Shown here one piece after another: positions 17,716-26,296 of a DNA stretch of 64,000 bases. The DNA lies in assembly GCA_039809865.1 (NCBI GenBank), contig JBDHVW010000011.1, positions 70,487-134,486 of the forward strand, read 5' to 3'. Source of the stretch: QWHO01 sp039809865 (lineage in GTDB: Bacteria > Vulcanimicrobiota > Xenobia > Xenobiales > QWHO01). Below the pieces are notes generated by a model. It saw only the letters and a program-made list of their open reading frames with translations. It searched no databases and was not told the DNA's origin. The translations under genes were made by a program, and so were the position numbers. How positions within the stretch are numbered: the stretch's first letter is position 1; each line of letters begins with the position of its first letter.

Positions 17716-18382
17716 GGGAGTTCGCAAGTTCCAGAACGAGATCTGGCCGTCGCAGCGCCAATACCTCGAGGGGCTGGCCTCCGGTCAGCATCCCCAGGCG
17801 CTGTTCATCACCTGCTCCGATTCGCGCGTGAGCCCCGACATGATGACCCAGGTGCTGCCGGGCGAGCTGTTCGTGGTGCGCAACGCGGGCAACCTGGTGC
17901 CGCCCCACGGAGCCGCCGGAGGCGGGGTGGGGGCCAGCGTGGAGTATGCCGTGGCGGCCCTGAAAGTGCCCCACATCATCGTCTGCGGCCACTCCGATTG
18001 CGGCGTGATGAAGGCCACCCTCCAGCCCGAGAACGTCAAAGCCTTGCCGGCGGTGGCCCAGTGGCTCGAGGTCACCGACCCGACCCACCGGATCCTGCGC
18101 GACAACTTTCCCGATCTCAAAGGCCAGGAGCTGCTGGACAAAGCGGTCGAGAACAACGTGCTGATGCAGATCCAGAATCTGCAGACCCATCCGTCGGTCG
18201 CCTCGGCCTTGATCGCCGGCACGGTGCAGCTGCACGCCTGGAATTACCGAGTGGAGAGCGGTCGCGTGCTGGCCTTCGACTCCAAGAGCCGCAAGTTCAT
18301 TCCGCTCGAGGAGCTGTGGGCCGAGACCGCTGGCGCCGCCAGCGAGGTGGGTCGCAGCGGCGTCTTCAAGCGTCCTTCTTGA
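17699..18382 (+). CDS. Beta-class carbonic anhydrase
   Basis: This 227-residue cytosolic enzyme interconverts CO2 and bicarbonate. Zinc ligands Cys39, His98 and Cys101 sit in FITCSDSRVSPD and IIVCGHSDCGVMKA, with the Asp41-Arg43 dyad intact. NAGNLVPPHG and the C-terminal VQLHAWNYRVESGRVLAFD also match the family. The ATG at 17699 has AAAGGAGG 6-8 bases upstream, inside the bestrophin gene. Coupling to a channel that can pass bicarbonate is a sensible pairing, as seen with bestrophins in photosynthetic organisms, but is inferred here. The 3' end overlaps the convergent YndJ-like gene by 17 bases. Confidence 0.95.
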   Translation: MQKFVEGVRKFQNEIWPSQRQYLEGLASGQHPQALFITCSDSRVSPDMMTQVLPGELFVVRNAGNLVPPHGAAGGGVGASVEYAVAALKVPHIIVCGHSDCGVMKATLQPENVKALPAVAQWLEVTDPTHRILRDNFPDLKGQELLDKAVENNVLMQIQNLQTHPSVASALIAGTVQLHAWNYRVESGRVLAFDSKSRKFIPLEELWAETAGAASEVGRSGVFKRPS

Positions 18383-19160
18383 GGGTCCGGGCATTCAGCA
18401 GACCCAACCAGGCGAAGCCCAGGGCGTTCAGCGTGCTGTGATAGCGTAGCATGGGCGCTAAATCACCGTGGCCCAGGTATTCCGCTCGAGCGTAGACCAC
18501 GGCCAGGGCCATCCCGCCGAGCAAACACAGGCTCGAGAGGACGCCTGACGGTCGCCCCTCGCGGAGCTGCAGCAGCGCCACGCTGACGGCGGCGGCGGCC
18601 ATGAACCAGGCACCCAGCCATTCCAACAGCGGCGAGAAGGTGATGCCGGCCGCCACCAGGGGCATACCGGCCAGCACGGCCAGGGCGGCGGCGCGCGTGG
18701 CCCGGGTCGGGCGTCGCTCGGCCAGCTTTCCGGCGATGGTCGAGAGCGCCCAACCTGCGTAGTGAAAGTGGGCGGCGGTCAGCACCACGATGATCCCGGC
18801 GAAGCCGAACAGGGGATAGCCGCCTCGCCAGGCCGTGAGCCAGAGCGCTCCGACGGCCAGGTAGACGGGCGCCGCCGTGGCGCTGAGCTTCTCGGCCGGC
18901 CAGAGCTCACGGCGCAGGAGCGTTTCCAGTGCCAGGGCGGCGCAAAACACCAGCCAGATCGCGGCCAGACCCGCGGCGAGCGGGCCCTGGTAGGCATACA
19001 GGCTGAGCCCGACGGCCAGTGCCGCCAGCGGCTGGAGCCGCTTCATTCGGGATGTCCCGGGCATTCCCAGCGGCACCAGCACCTGGGCTGCGAACCAGAC
19101 CAGCGCCGCCGGCCAATCGGGCCGCAGCCAGAGTATCCCGACCAGCCACAGCACGGCCAT
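18366..19160 (-). CDS. YndJ-like multi-pass membrane protein
   Basis: The 264-residue product is almost entirely hydrophobic, with about eight membrane segments. LTAAHFHYAGWALSTIAGKL and, near the C-terminus, LRYHSTLNALGFAWLGLLNA resemble the conserved blocks of the Bacillus YndJ family, whose function is unknown. The two histidines of HFHYAG and the H/N of the last block could bind a metal or cofactor. I chose the ATG at 19160. An upstream in-frame ATG at 19223 would make its start codon overlap that of the divergent lipoprotein gene and add a charged, unlike-family N-terminus. Confidence 0.6.
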   Translation of the reverse strand: MAVLWLVGILWLRPDWPAALVWFAAQVLVPLGMPGTSRMKRLQPLAALAVGLSLYAYQGPLAAGLAAIWLVFCAALALETLLRRELWPAEKLSATAAPVYLAVGALWLTAWRGGYPLFGFAGIIVVLTAAHFHYAGWALSTIAGKLAERRPTRATRAAALAVLAGMPLVAAGITFSPLLEWLGAWFMAAAAVSVALLQLREGRPSGVLSSLCLLGGMALAVVYARAEYLGHGDLAPMLRYHSTLNALGFAWLGLLNARTLKKDA

Positions 19161-19221
19161 TCTCACGCGCCTGACTTCGCTTCTCCAGGCATTTTCTCCG
19201 GCCAGGGCGAATCGGCCGCGC

Positions 19222-19911
19222 ATGAAGACGCCTTTTCTGGTCCTCCTGGCGCTTGCCAGCCTCGCGAGCGGCTGCGGCGCCCCTCCCGCGACCCCCACCT
19301 CTCCCTCGCCCCTCGCCAGTGCGACGCAAGCAATCCAGCCCGGCGGCCTGGTGGGACGGTGGGAGCATGCGGGCGGTGTCCCCCGCGGATACCTCGAGCT
19401 CACCACCAACGGCAACGTTGGCTTCTACACCGACCAGGACGGAAAACCAGCCTTCCGGGGAGGGACGTGGAGCGAGCCCAAGCCCGGCAAGCTGGAGTTG
19501 ACCTACCCCGCCGGCAAAGGGAAAAAGGAAACCCAGTCCTTGGCCTACGAGATCACGGCCAAAGACGAGCTCGTCTTGCGCGAGAAGAACGAGCCCGAGC
19601 GGAAGTTCACGCGGATGGGCCCGTCCGGGTCGGGCATGCTTGGCCTCATCGGCGTTTGGGACGTGACCGATACCAGGGAGCCGAAGGTCATGTTCGAGTT
19701 CACCGACCGCGGCACGATTTACTGGTTCTCGCAATCCAAAGATGGAACCAGCGCCGCCATGCTGGCCACCTACACGGCGACCCCGGACGAGCTGGTCATG
19801 ATGGCCCCGGGCCAGCCGCCCGCGCCCGCTAAACTCGAGTTGGAGGGCGACAAGCTAACCCTCTCCGGTGGTAAAGCCAATCAGGTCATCCACCTGGCTC
19901 GGCGTAAGTAG
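19222..19911 (+). CDS. Lipoprotein with two lipocalin-like repeats
   Basis: A signal peptide (residues 1-17) ends in LASGC with Cys18 as the lipidation site, followed by a short Pro/Ser/Thr linker. The mature 229-residue precursor has two similar beta-rich halves. One begins GLVGRWEH and continues GYLELTTNGNVGFY. The other begins GLIGVWDV and continues VMFEFTDRGTIYWF, with both ending in a basic-acidic strand. This repeat pattern resembles small lipocalin-like domains of the type that begin with a GxW motif. The ligand is unknown. It is divergent from the YndJ-like gene and precedes two unknown soluble genes. Confidence 0.7.
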   Translation: MKTPFLVLLALASLASGCGAPPATPTSPSPLASATQAIQPGGLVGRWEHAGGVPRGYLELTTNGNVGFYTDQDGKPAFRGGTWSEPKPGKLELTYPAGKGKKETQSLAYEITAKDELVLREKNEPERKFTRMGPSGSGMLGLIGVWDVTDTREPKVMFEFTDRGTIYWFSQSKDGTSAAMLATYTATPDELVMMAPGQPPAPAKLELEGDKLTLSGGKANQVIHLARRK

Positions 19912-19943
19912 GCTTCGGCGGCGGGCTCAGCGAAGCTCCCGGC

Positions 19944-20333
19944 ATGGCCGGAGACTCTCCCTACTTTTTGTTGAGCCACCTGATCGCGCGCTTTCGCAGC
20001 GGCGACGTGCCGCTGGAAGATTTCGAGCTCCGGCTGGATGAATGCGAGAGCAAGCTCGAAGACTGGTTCGAGGACCTCGAGGCCAACCCGCCCCCGTGGG
20101 ATTTCCCCGAGGGCAAGGAGCTGGTCGAGGTGACCCAGATGGGGCTCTACCTCTTCTTGCAGTCCATCGAGGCCCTGCGCGAGTTCGCCAAGGGTGGCTC
20201 GGACGAGCTGATCGCCAACTCGCTGCAGCTCGCCCTGGCCGCCCACGAGCGTATCGTGGCGATGCACGAGGCCAGCAACGACTATCTCGAGCAACTGGCC
20301 GAGATCGAAGAAGAAGAGGCTCTGCCGGACTAG
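19944..20333 (+). CDS. Small acidic helical protein of unknown function
   Basis: The 129-residue protein is strongly acidic and predicted helical from its pattern. FRSGDVPLEDFELRLDECESK opens a first helical hairpin, ELVEVTQMGLYLFLQSIEALREFA a second, and the end is a glutamate-rich tail (YLEQLAEIEEEE). There are no membrane segments or cysteine motifs. It lies 18 bases before the 525-residue gene and shares its orientation, so the two probably form an operon and may form a complex. I do not recognise the family. Confidence 0.65.
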   Translation: MAGDSPYFLLSHLIARFRSGDVPLEDFELRLDECESKLEDWFEDLEANPPPWDFPEGKELVEVTQMGLYLFLQSIEALREFAKGGSDELIANSLQLALAAHERIVAMHEASNDYLEQLAEIEEEEALPD

Positions 20334-20351
20334 AGACCGAACTTTTCCGGA

Positions 20352-21929
20352 ATGGCTCGCCCCCATCCGGAGCTCGAAAATTTGCTCGAAGGCCTGCGGG
20401 CCGAGGGCACTTTTGTCTCCCAGGGGAACTTCACCATCGACCTCGTGCAGGCGCGCGAGAAGCTCAAGAAGTTCCAACTGCTCGACCCCTACCATTACGT
20501 GTTGCCGCTGGTGAGCGCGGCCGTCCTGGGGGGCGGGAGCCGTATGCTCTGCCGGGTCGAGCCGGCGCGATTCTCGATGGAGTTCGATGGTCTCGCTTTC
20601 ACCCCCGAGGAGCTCGAGGGCATGTTCAGCGCGCTCCTGATCTCGTCCACGGTCCTGGGCCGCCGTCGCGTGGCCGAGCTGGCGGTGGGGATCAACGCCG
20701 CCCTGGCGCTCTCGCCCCGCGAGATCAAGCTGGACAGCCATGATGGCGAGCGCCGCGTGCTGGCTCTCTTTACCGCCCGCAAGCAGAAGGTCGAGGTCAG
20801 CGACCCGCCCGAGAGCACCCAGCCCTGGACCACCATCACCGTGCAGCACGCCCCCATGCGAGCGCTCTGGCGCAAGACCCAGCGCGATGCGCCCGAGGTG
20901 CAGGCCCTGCACGCGCGCTGTCGCCTGGCCCATCTGGAGCTTTCCATCAACGATACCCCGTTGCCGCGCACGATCGGCTGGGAGACCTCCCGTTGCCTGG
21001 TGGCCAGCTACCTGAAAGCGGGGGAGCCTCGCGCCGGTTGCGAGATCACCCTGGGCAAACTGCGGTCGCGCTTGTCACGCCTGGGGGATACGCGCGGCCC
21101 GTATGCGGCCGTGGTGTCGTTGGGCGGTGACGCCGCGCAAGAGGTGGTCTTCGTGCACCACGGATTGCTTTTCCGCCGGCCCGATCTCAGTCTGGGCCCG
21201 GGGGCTCGCGCGGTCGTGTGGGCCCCCGAGCTCAAGCGCGACCTCTCGCAGAGCGGCGTCATCGAGGACGAAACGTTCCACTTGCTGCTCGAGCAACTGC
21301 AGCTCGAGGTCTTCGCCATGCTCAACCTGCTCGAGGGCAAGCTGGGCCAGCTCTCCGAGTGGTCCGACGCCGAGCGCCGCGAGGCCCTCGATCAACTCGA
21401 GCGCCTGGTCGGCTTCCGGGTGCGCCACGGCGACCATCCCGGCGCCCTCAAGCTCGCCCGCCGCCTGGTGGATGCGCGCGACCCCGACACGCTGGGCTAC
21501 CAGTTCGGCGACTACATCCAGGCACTGCTCGAGGCGCGCGACCCGCGCAATTCTCCGGACGCCATCTCCCGGCGCTTCAGCGAGGTCCTGGGACCTCTGG
21601 CCAAGACCCACGGCGTGGAGGTGCGCCGGAACGTCATCGGCGCCCGCGACGACTCGGTCGTCTCCCAGTTCGCCTTCAAAGGCGCCTTCGCCCGGTGCGA
21701 AACCCTGCTGAACCGGCTTCTGGCCGTCGAAGAGCAGCTCTTCGGGCGACAGGACCCGCTGGTTCTGAGCCGGATGCAAAAGATGGCCGAAGACTTCAAA
21801 TTCAAGCGCCCCGCCCGGGCGCGCGAGTTGAACGAGGCGCTCGTACAGGCTCAAAAGCCGATGGAGATCGCTCTCGCCGAGCAGGCGCGCTATGTCGGCA
21901 AGCAGGTCAGCAAGGTCTCGCTGCGCTAG
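20352..21929 (+). CDS. Unknown 525-residue protein, possibly with a GHKL-type ATPase fold
   Basis: The N-terminal third (about 20-200) reads FTIDLVQAREKLKKFQLLDP, then YVLPLVSAAVLGGG, FSMEFDGLAFTPEELEGMF and VAELAVGINAALALSP. The order (long helix with a conserved patch, a D-G-x-F strand, then a glycine-containing helix before a beta strand) recalls HSP90/MutL-type GHKL ATPases, but the usual Asn and GxGxG signatures are not evident, so this is a weak inference. The middle resembles a sheet domain with VVWAPELKRDLSQ. The C-terminal 200 residues are helical and TPR-like (LERLVGFRVRHGDHPGALKLARRLV). It probably forms an operon with the small acidic gene upstream. Confidence 0.6.
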   Translation: MARPHPELENLLEGLRAEGTFVSQGNFTIDLVQAREKLKKFQLLDPYHYVLPLVSAAVLGGGSRMLCRVEPARFSMEFDGLAFTPEELEGMFSALLISSTVLGRRRVAELAVGINAALALSPREIKLDSHDGERRVLALFTARKQKVEVSDPPESTQPWTTITVQHAPMRALWRKTQRDAPEVQALHARCRLAHLELSINDTPLPRTIGWETSRCLVASYLKAGEPRAGCEITLGKLRSRLSRLGDTRGPYAAVVSLGGDAAQEVVFVHHGLLFRRPDLSLGPGARAVVWAPELKRDLSQSGVIEDETFHLLLEQLQLEVFAMLNLLEGKLGQLSEWSDAERREALDQLERLVGFRVRHGDHPGALKLARRLVDARDPDTLGYQFGDYIQALLEARDPRNSPDAISRRFSEVLGPLAKTHGVEVRRNVIGARDDSVVSQFAFKGAFARCETLLNRLLAVEEQLFGRQDPLVLSRMQKMAEDFKFKRPARARELNEALVQAQKPMEIALAEQARYVGKQVSKVSLR

Positions 21930-22483
21930 GCGCGCGAGACCAGCAGGGCGATGAGCACGAACCAGGCGAACAACGACAGCGTCCAGGCCACGTAGACCCG
22001 CTCCCCCAGGGGGGTCTGGCCGGTCCCGGCAGGCTCCTGGAATTCGCAGCCGATCCGCTCCGCCAGCTGGAGCGCCTTCACCCGCGCCAGTCCGTCTTTC
22101 AGGCTGAAGTCACCCACGCGCAAAACCTGTCCCGCGCGGGTCAGCAGGCACGGAGCCGACAGGCGGCCGGTCGTCAAGAGCGACGCGGCCACGATCTCCT
22201 CGAACGGAAACGGCTGCTCGCGCCGCACCGTAAAAAACCGCGAGCAATAGAGCAGGCGTCGCTGACCCAGGTCCAGCACGTAAAGCTCGCTCAGGCCCCA
22301 GGCCAGCAAGCTCAACGACAGGGCCAGGCCCGCCGTGGCCGCCAGCGCGCCACCCAGCGCCAGGCGAGGAAACGCGCCCCACACCGCGGCCATGACCAGC
22401 AGGGCCGCCCAGCCGAGCCGCGCCATGGCCCTTAACAGCAGCTCGGAACGGGTGTCCAGCTCCAGCTCGATGCGCTCGCTCAC
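21926..22483 (-). CDS. Membrane protein with PH-like domain, unknown function
   Basis: The 185-residue protein starts at a GTG (22483) that overlaps the upstream stop as GTGA. Two membrane segments (about 24-65) are followed by a beta-rich cytosolic part, ELYVLDLGQRRLLYCSRFF and PFPFEEIVAASLLT, with the shape of a bacterial PH-like domain. One more hydrophobic segment closes the protein (VAWTLSLFAWFVLIALLV). It is the last of three overlapping minus-strand genes (23723 to 21926) that probably form one transcript. No specific function can be assigned. Confidence 0.65.
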   Translation of the reverse strand: MSERIELELDTRSELLLRAMARLGWAALLVMAAVWGAFPRLALGGALAATAGLALSLSLLAWGLSELYVLDLGQRRLLYCSRFFTVRREQPFPFEEIVAASLLTTGRLSAPCLLTRAGQVLRVGDFSLKDGLARVKALQLAERIGCEFQEPAGTGQTPLGERVYVAWTLSLFAWFVLIALLVSRA

Positions 22484-23373
22484 AGGCCGGGCACGGACGA
22501 GTTGGAGGGTCCGCCTTCCTCCAGGATGCCGCTGGTCAGGCGCCACTCGATGGGATGGTACTGCAACTCATAGGTGCCCGAGAAGCGGCGCGGACGCGCC
22601 TCCTCGTCGGCCTCGATGATGACATGCTGGCGAATCGTCAGGGGCGACATCACCTCGGTCTCGCCCATCTGAACGTCCAGGCTGCGAACCTGTTTGAACC
22701 CTTTTTGGAAGTCGGTGAAGGACAGCTCCGCTTTCCACTCGTCCGAGAGCCGCGCGTAAGCGGCGGCGTAATTGTGGCTCTTGACCTCCTCGTAGAAGTC
22801 GGTGAGCGTCTGGCGGCCCTCCTCGGGGGTCGGCTTCTCGGCGAAGGACGGCTCTTCGTAGACCAGATTCTTCTTCTCGACCCAGCCCTCGCGACCGCCA
22901 TACAGCTTGATGCGGGTCCAGTTCTGGTAATCCTCGGCCCAGAGCAGCCGCGTGCCGGCATTCAGGGTGGCCACCACCGGCGCGTTCAGCCCGTGCTTGC
23001 TAAAGACCTGAACTTTGTCGCCCCGGGTCCAGGCGGTCGCGGCTTCGACAGGCGCGGCGCTGGGGCTGGTATCGGGCCGCGGGGTGGGCCCGTCGGGGCT
23101 GGGGGTGCGCTGCACCACGGCCAGCGGCTTGGCCGGGGCCACGAACCCCAGCGGATCGTTGCTCTCGGGCACGTCGCCTTGAATGGAGGGGCGCGCGCTG
23201 GGCGCCGAGGCCAGCGGGGTGCCGGCGGGCTTGGGCTTCTTCGTGGGCCAGAGCGCGATGATGAAAACCAGCAGAATGAAGAACACCACGCCCCCGACCG
23301 CTGCGAACAGCTTGAGACGCTTCGCGTCGACGACCTCACCCGGATCGTCGGTCGGGAGGACGATGGTGGACAT
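22480..23373 (-). CDS. Membrane-anchored SH3-domain protein
   Basis: The 297-residue protein has a short cytosolic N-terminus, one membrane segment (about 22-45, LFAAVGGVVFFILLVFIIAL), a Pro/Ala/Ser linker to about residue 115, then a bacterial SH3 domain (KVQVFSKHGLNAPVVATLNA, WTRIKLYGGREGWVEKKNL). A C-terminal domain follows (DFYEEVKSHNYAAAYARLSDEWK) that resembles NTF2-like or DUF4878-type folds. Bacterial SH3 domains often bind peptidoglycan, so an envelope role is likely. The ATG at 23373 is used. A GTG at 23382 would overlap the upstream stop as GTGA and add three residues. Confidence 0.72.
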   Translation of the reverse strand: MSTIVLPTDDPGEVVDAKRLKLFAAVGGVVFFILLVFIIALWPTKKPKPAGTPLASAPSARPSIQGDVPESNDPLGFVAPAKPLAVVQRTPSPDGPTPRPDTSPSAAPVEAATAWTRGDKVQVFSKHGLNAPVVATLNAGTRLLWAEDYQNWTRIKLYGGREGWVEKKNLVYEEPSFAEKPTPEEGRQTLTDFYEEVKSHNYAAAYARLSDEWKAELSFTDFQKGFKQVRSLDVQMGETEVMSPLTIRQHVIIEADEEARPRRFSGTYELQYHPIEWRLTSGILEEGGPSNSSVPGL

Positions 23374-23378
23374 CTTCG

Positions 23379-23723
23379 TCACAGGCGTTCCCACTCCGGC
23401 CTGGACAGCAGGAAGCGCGTGGGACTGCCCTCCACGCCGGCGCTGATGGGGCCTTTGGGATCGACCACGGGCATGTCGTCGCGGCTGATCACCACGCCCG
23501 TGACCCGGACGCGGGTGCCGGCGGGCCAGTCGGAGGGCCACCCCTCCAGGCCGTCCACGAAGATGGTCAGGTTCTTGAGCTGGACCATCGCGCCCAGCTT
23601 GGCGTTGACGGCGGTGCCGTCAACCGTGATGCGCTCGCCCAGGAAGGGGGTCCAGTGTTGCTGGGAGAGCGCGGGGAGCAGCAAACACAACGCCAGGCTT
23701 AGAGTGCAGAGAGCCATACGCAT
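23379..23723 (-). CDS. Small exported protein, OB-fold-like
   Basis: The 114-residue precursor has a signal peptide (about 1-20, ending near LLPALSQ). The mature part is beta-rich: GERITVDGTAVNAKLGAMVQL, then LEGWPSDWPAGTRVRVTGVV, a pattern like small secreted OB-fold proteins that begin with a strand of the type VxVxGxA. Its GWPSDW stretch recurs in another exported protein at 42204-42689. It is the first gene of a three-gene overlapping minus-strand set. The function is unknown. Confidence 0.65.
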   Translation of the reverse strand: MRMALCTLSLALCLLLPALSQQHWTPFLGERITVDGTAVNAKLGAMVQLKNLTIFVDGLEGWPSDWPAGTRVRVTGVVISRDDMPVVDPKGPISAGVEGSPTRFLLSRPEWERL

Positions 23724-23815
23724 GCGAAGACGTTCGCTACGGTCGCCTTCGGCTCCCTGCGCGCTCCGCTTGCCCTTTGCAGGTTCGCCTTCCCACGCCT
23801 GCGAAGCCGTGCTGC

Positions 23816-25261
23816 ATGGCCACTTTGCTCATTCACAACGCCGCCACCCTGGCGACCTTCGACGACGCCTATTCACGGCTCCAGAACGCCAGCATCCTCG
23901 TGCGCGACAACCGCATCGAGTGGATCGGCCCGGCCGCGGACGCCCCCCGAGACGCCGACCGCACCGTCGACGCCACCGGAATGCTGGTGATGCCAGGCAT
24001 GGTGAACTGCCATCACCACATGTACCAGACTCTGACGCGCAATATCCCGCGCGTCCAGGAGGCGGAGCTCTTTCCCTGGCTGGTCTACCTCTACGAGATC
24101 TGGCGTGAGCTCACCCCCGAGGCGCTCTACTACGGCACGCTGGTCGGGCTGGGCGAGCTGCTGCTGACCGGTTGCACGACCACCACGGACCATTTCTACG
24201 TTTTCCCCAAAGGCTGCCCCGAGAATCTCTTCGACGAGCAGATCCGGGCCGCGCGCGAGGTGGGCATCCGCTTTCAGCCGACCCGCGGCTCGATGTCGCG
24301 CGGCAAGTCCCACGGCGGGCTCCCGCCCGACGAGGTGGTGCAGACCGAAGAGCAAATCCTGAAGGATTCCGAGCGGGTGATCCACACCTTCCATGACAAG
24401 GACCCGCTGGGGATGATCAAGATCGCGCTCGCCCCCTGCTCGCCCTTCTCGGTTACCCCCGAGATTCTACGCGACACCGCCGTGCTGGCGCGCCAGTATG
24501 GCGTGCGCTGCCACACCCACCTGGCCGAGACGAAGGACGAGGACGCCTACTGCCTGGATATCTACGGCCAGCGCCCCTACGACCTGATGGAGAGCCTGGG
24601 GTGGGTGGGCGACGACATCTGGTATGCCCACTGTGTCTACCTCAACCAGAACGAGATCGAGCGCGCCGCGCAGACGCAGACCGGCGTGGCCCATTGCCCG
24701 GCGTCCAACATGCGGCTGGGCTCGGGCACCGCGCCCATCCCCGAGATGGTGCAGGCTGGAGTGCCGGTGGGCCTGGGCGTGGACGGCTCGGCCTCCAACG
24801 ATTCCTCCGACATGCTCGGCGAGGTGCGCAATTGCATGCTGGTCCACCGCCTGCGCACGGGCGTGGCCAGCATGACGGCCGAGCGCGCGCTGATGCTGGC
24901 GACCCGGGGCGGCGCGCGGGTGCTGGGCTACTCGGATCTGGGTCAACTCTCCGTCGGCAAGGGCGCGGACCTGATCGGCATCTCCTTGCGCCGGCTGGGC
25001 TATGCCGGCGCCCTGCACGACCCGGTGGCGGCGGTCGTCTTCTGCGGCGACAGCCATATCGTCGATTTCTCGGTTGTGAACGGCCAGGTCGTGGTGGAAA
25101 ACGGCCGCCTGGTGCACCTGTCCGAGGAGAAAACCTGGGAGGAAGCGAACCGCATCGCCGCCCAGATGGTGCAGCGCGCCAAAGAGCGCACCGGCGTGGA
25201 TTTCCTGAGCAAGACCGGCCCCGGCCTGGACGTCCCCCGGCCCTCCCAGGACAAAAGCTAG
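23816..25261 (+). CDS. Amidohydrolase, 8-oxoguanine deaminase-like
   Basis: The 481-residue enzyme belongs to the zinc amidohydrolases of the cytosine/guanine/s-triazine deaminase group. The metal motif is MVNCHHHMYQTLTRN. Other motifs are RCHTHLAETKDEDAYC, IWYAHCVYL, and VGLGVDGSASNDSSDM with the catalytic aspartate. The CHHHMYQTLTR form and the overall blocks are closest to 8-oxoguanine deaminases and hydroxy-s-triazine aminohydrolases. 8-oxoguanine or a related purine is the likelier natural substrate. The ATG at 23816 gives the standard MATLLIHNAATL start. It heads a run with cdd and mtnB, fitting base and nucleoside salvage. Confidence 0.85.
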   Translation: MATLLIHNAATLATFDDAYSRLQNASILVRDNRIEWIGPAADAPRDADRTVDATGMLVMPGMVNCHHHMYQTLTRNIPRVQEAELFPWLVYLYEIWRELTPEALYYGTLVGLGELLLTGCTTTTDHFYVFPKGCPENLFDEQIRAAREVGIRFQPTRGSMSRGKSHGGLPPDEVVQTEEQILKDSERVIHTFHDKDPLGMIKIALAPCSPFSVTPEILRDTAVLARQYGVRCHTHLAETKDEDAYCLDIYGQRPYDLMESLGWVGDDIWYAHCVYLNQNEIERAAQTQTGVAHCPASNMRLGSGTAPIPEMVQAGVPVGLGVDGSASNDSSDMLGEVRNCMLVHRLRTGVASMTAERALMLATRGGARVLGYSDLGQLSVGKGADLIGISLRRLGYAGALHDPVAAVVFCGDSHIVDFSVVNGQVVVENGRLVHLSEEKTWEEANRIAAQMVQRAKERTGVDFLSKTGPGLDVPRPSQDKS

Positions 25262-25290
25262 AATATTCCGAAGCCGCTCCTATCCTGTCC

Positions 25291-25306
25291 GGTCGACTCG
25301 TCGACC
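25291..25306. promoter_or_regulatory. 16-base palindrome before cdd
   Basis: GGTCGACTCGTCGACC is a perfect inverted repeat (7-base arms, 2-base centre) ending 12 bases before the cdd ATG and just upstream of its GGAGAAAA ribosome site. It could be an operator or an RNA hairpin affecting cdd translation. With GC-rich DNA a chance palindrome is possible. Confidence 0.35.
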
Positions 25307-25318
25307 CGGAGAAAACGA

Positions 25319-26296
25319 ATGTCGAAATCTGACGAACTGCTGAACCAGCTCCACCGCTTCGAGGTCACCGGCCTCATCGGCCTCTCCACGGCTGCCGCCG
25401 CGGCCGTGGCCGGGTCCGGACACATGCTACCGGGTCTTTATTCGCACAATCGCTCGGTGCTGACCGTGCAACTGCAAGAGATCGTGGGCAAGCAGAGCAT
25501 CATCCCCGCTCGCCAGGCCCGTCAGATCGCCAAGAAGCTCGACCTCAACATGGACCGGCTCATGCTCGAGCTGCTCCCCATCGCCCGCGGCTTCGCGCGC
25601 GCCCCCATCAGCCATTACCGGGTGGGCGTGGTCGGCAAGGGCAAGAAGGGCGACCTCTACTTCGGCTACAACGTCGAGTTCCTCAACGTGCCCCTCAACT
25701 ACACGGTGCACGCCGAGCAGGGCATCATCGCCCAGGCGCTGATGAAGGGCGAGACCACGCTGGAGGCGGTGGCGCTGTTCGACACGCCCTCCGGCCTTTG
25801 CCGCCAGTTCCTCAACGAGCTTCCTGGCGCGGGCAACATTCGTATCCTGACCCCCAGCCGGCGTCCCGTGCGCCTGCGCACCCTGCTGCCCAATTTCTTC
25901 GGCCCCGAAGACCTGGGTCAGGCCGGCGGCCTGCTGGGCTCGGGTCAGTGGAAGCTCGAGCTGCCCGGCAAGCCCGACGCGCTGGCCATCGCGGCGCTCG
26001 AGGCCGCGCGCAAGAGCTACGCTCCCTATTCGCAGAGCCCCTCGGGCATCGCCATCGAAGCCCATGGCAAGCATTACTGCGGCGGAACGGCCGAGAACGC
26101 GGCCTTCAACCCCAGCATGTCGCCGATGCAGGGCGCGGTGGTCAATCTGGTGGCCGATCACGTCGAGTACAAAGACATCGCCCGCGCGGTGCTGGTCGAG
26201 AAGGAAGGCGCTCCCGCCAGCCAGGCCGGCTCGGCCGAGAACCTCCTGCGCGCGCTCAACCCGCGCGCGAAATTCACCGTCCTCAAAGCCCGATGA
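25319..26296 (+). CDS. cdd: Cytidine deaminase, two-domain (E. coli Cdd) type
   Basis: The 325-residue protein has the layout of the dimeric E. coli-type enzyme: an N-terminal helical part, a catalytic CDA domain (about 60-200) and a degenerate C-terminal CDA copy (about 220-320, AARKSYAPYSQSPSGIAIEA). The catalytic domain has NYTVHAEQ with zinc ligand His131 and proton shuttle Glu133. It then reads TPSGLCRQFLNEL, where the family has PCGHC. The first cysteine zinc ligand is Ser158 (codon TCC) and the second, Cys161, is kept. This casts doubt on normal zinc binding. GGAG precedes the ATG. The stop overlaps mtnB as ATGA. Confidence 0.88.
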   Translation: MSKSDELLNQLHRFEVTGLIGLSTAAAAAVAGSGHMLPGLYSHNRSVLTVQLQEIVGKQSIIPARQARQIAKKLDLNMDRLMLELLPIARGFARAPISHYRVGVVGKGKKGDLYFGYNVEFLNVPLNYTVHAEQGIIAQALMKGETTLEAVALFDTPSGLCRQFLNELPGAGNIRILTPSRRPVRLRTLLPNFFGPEDLGQAGGLLGSGQWKLELPGKPDALAIAALEAARKSYAPYSQSPSGIAIEAHGKHYCGGTAENAAFNPSMSPMQGAVVNLVADHVEYKDIARAVLVEKEGAPASQAGSAENLLRALNPRAKFTVLKAR

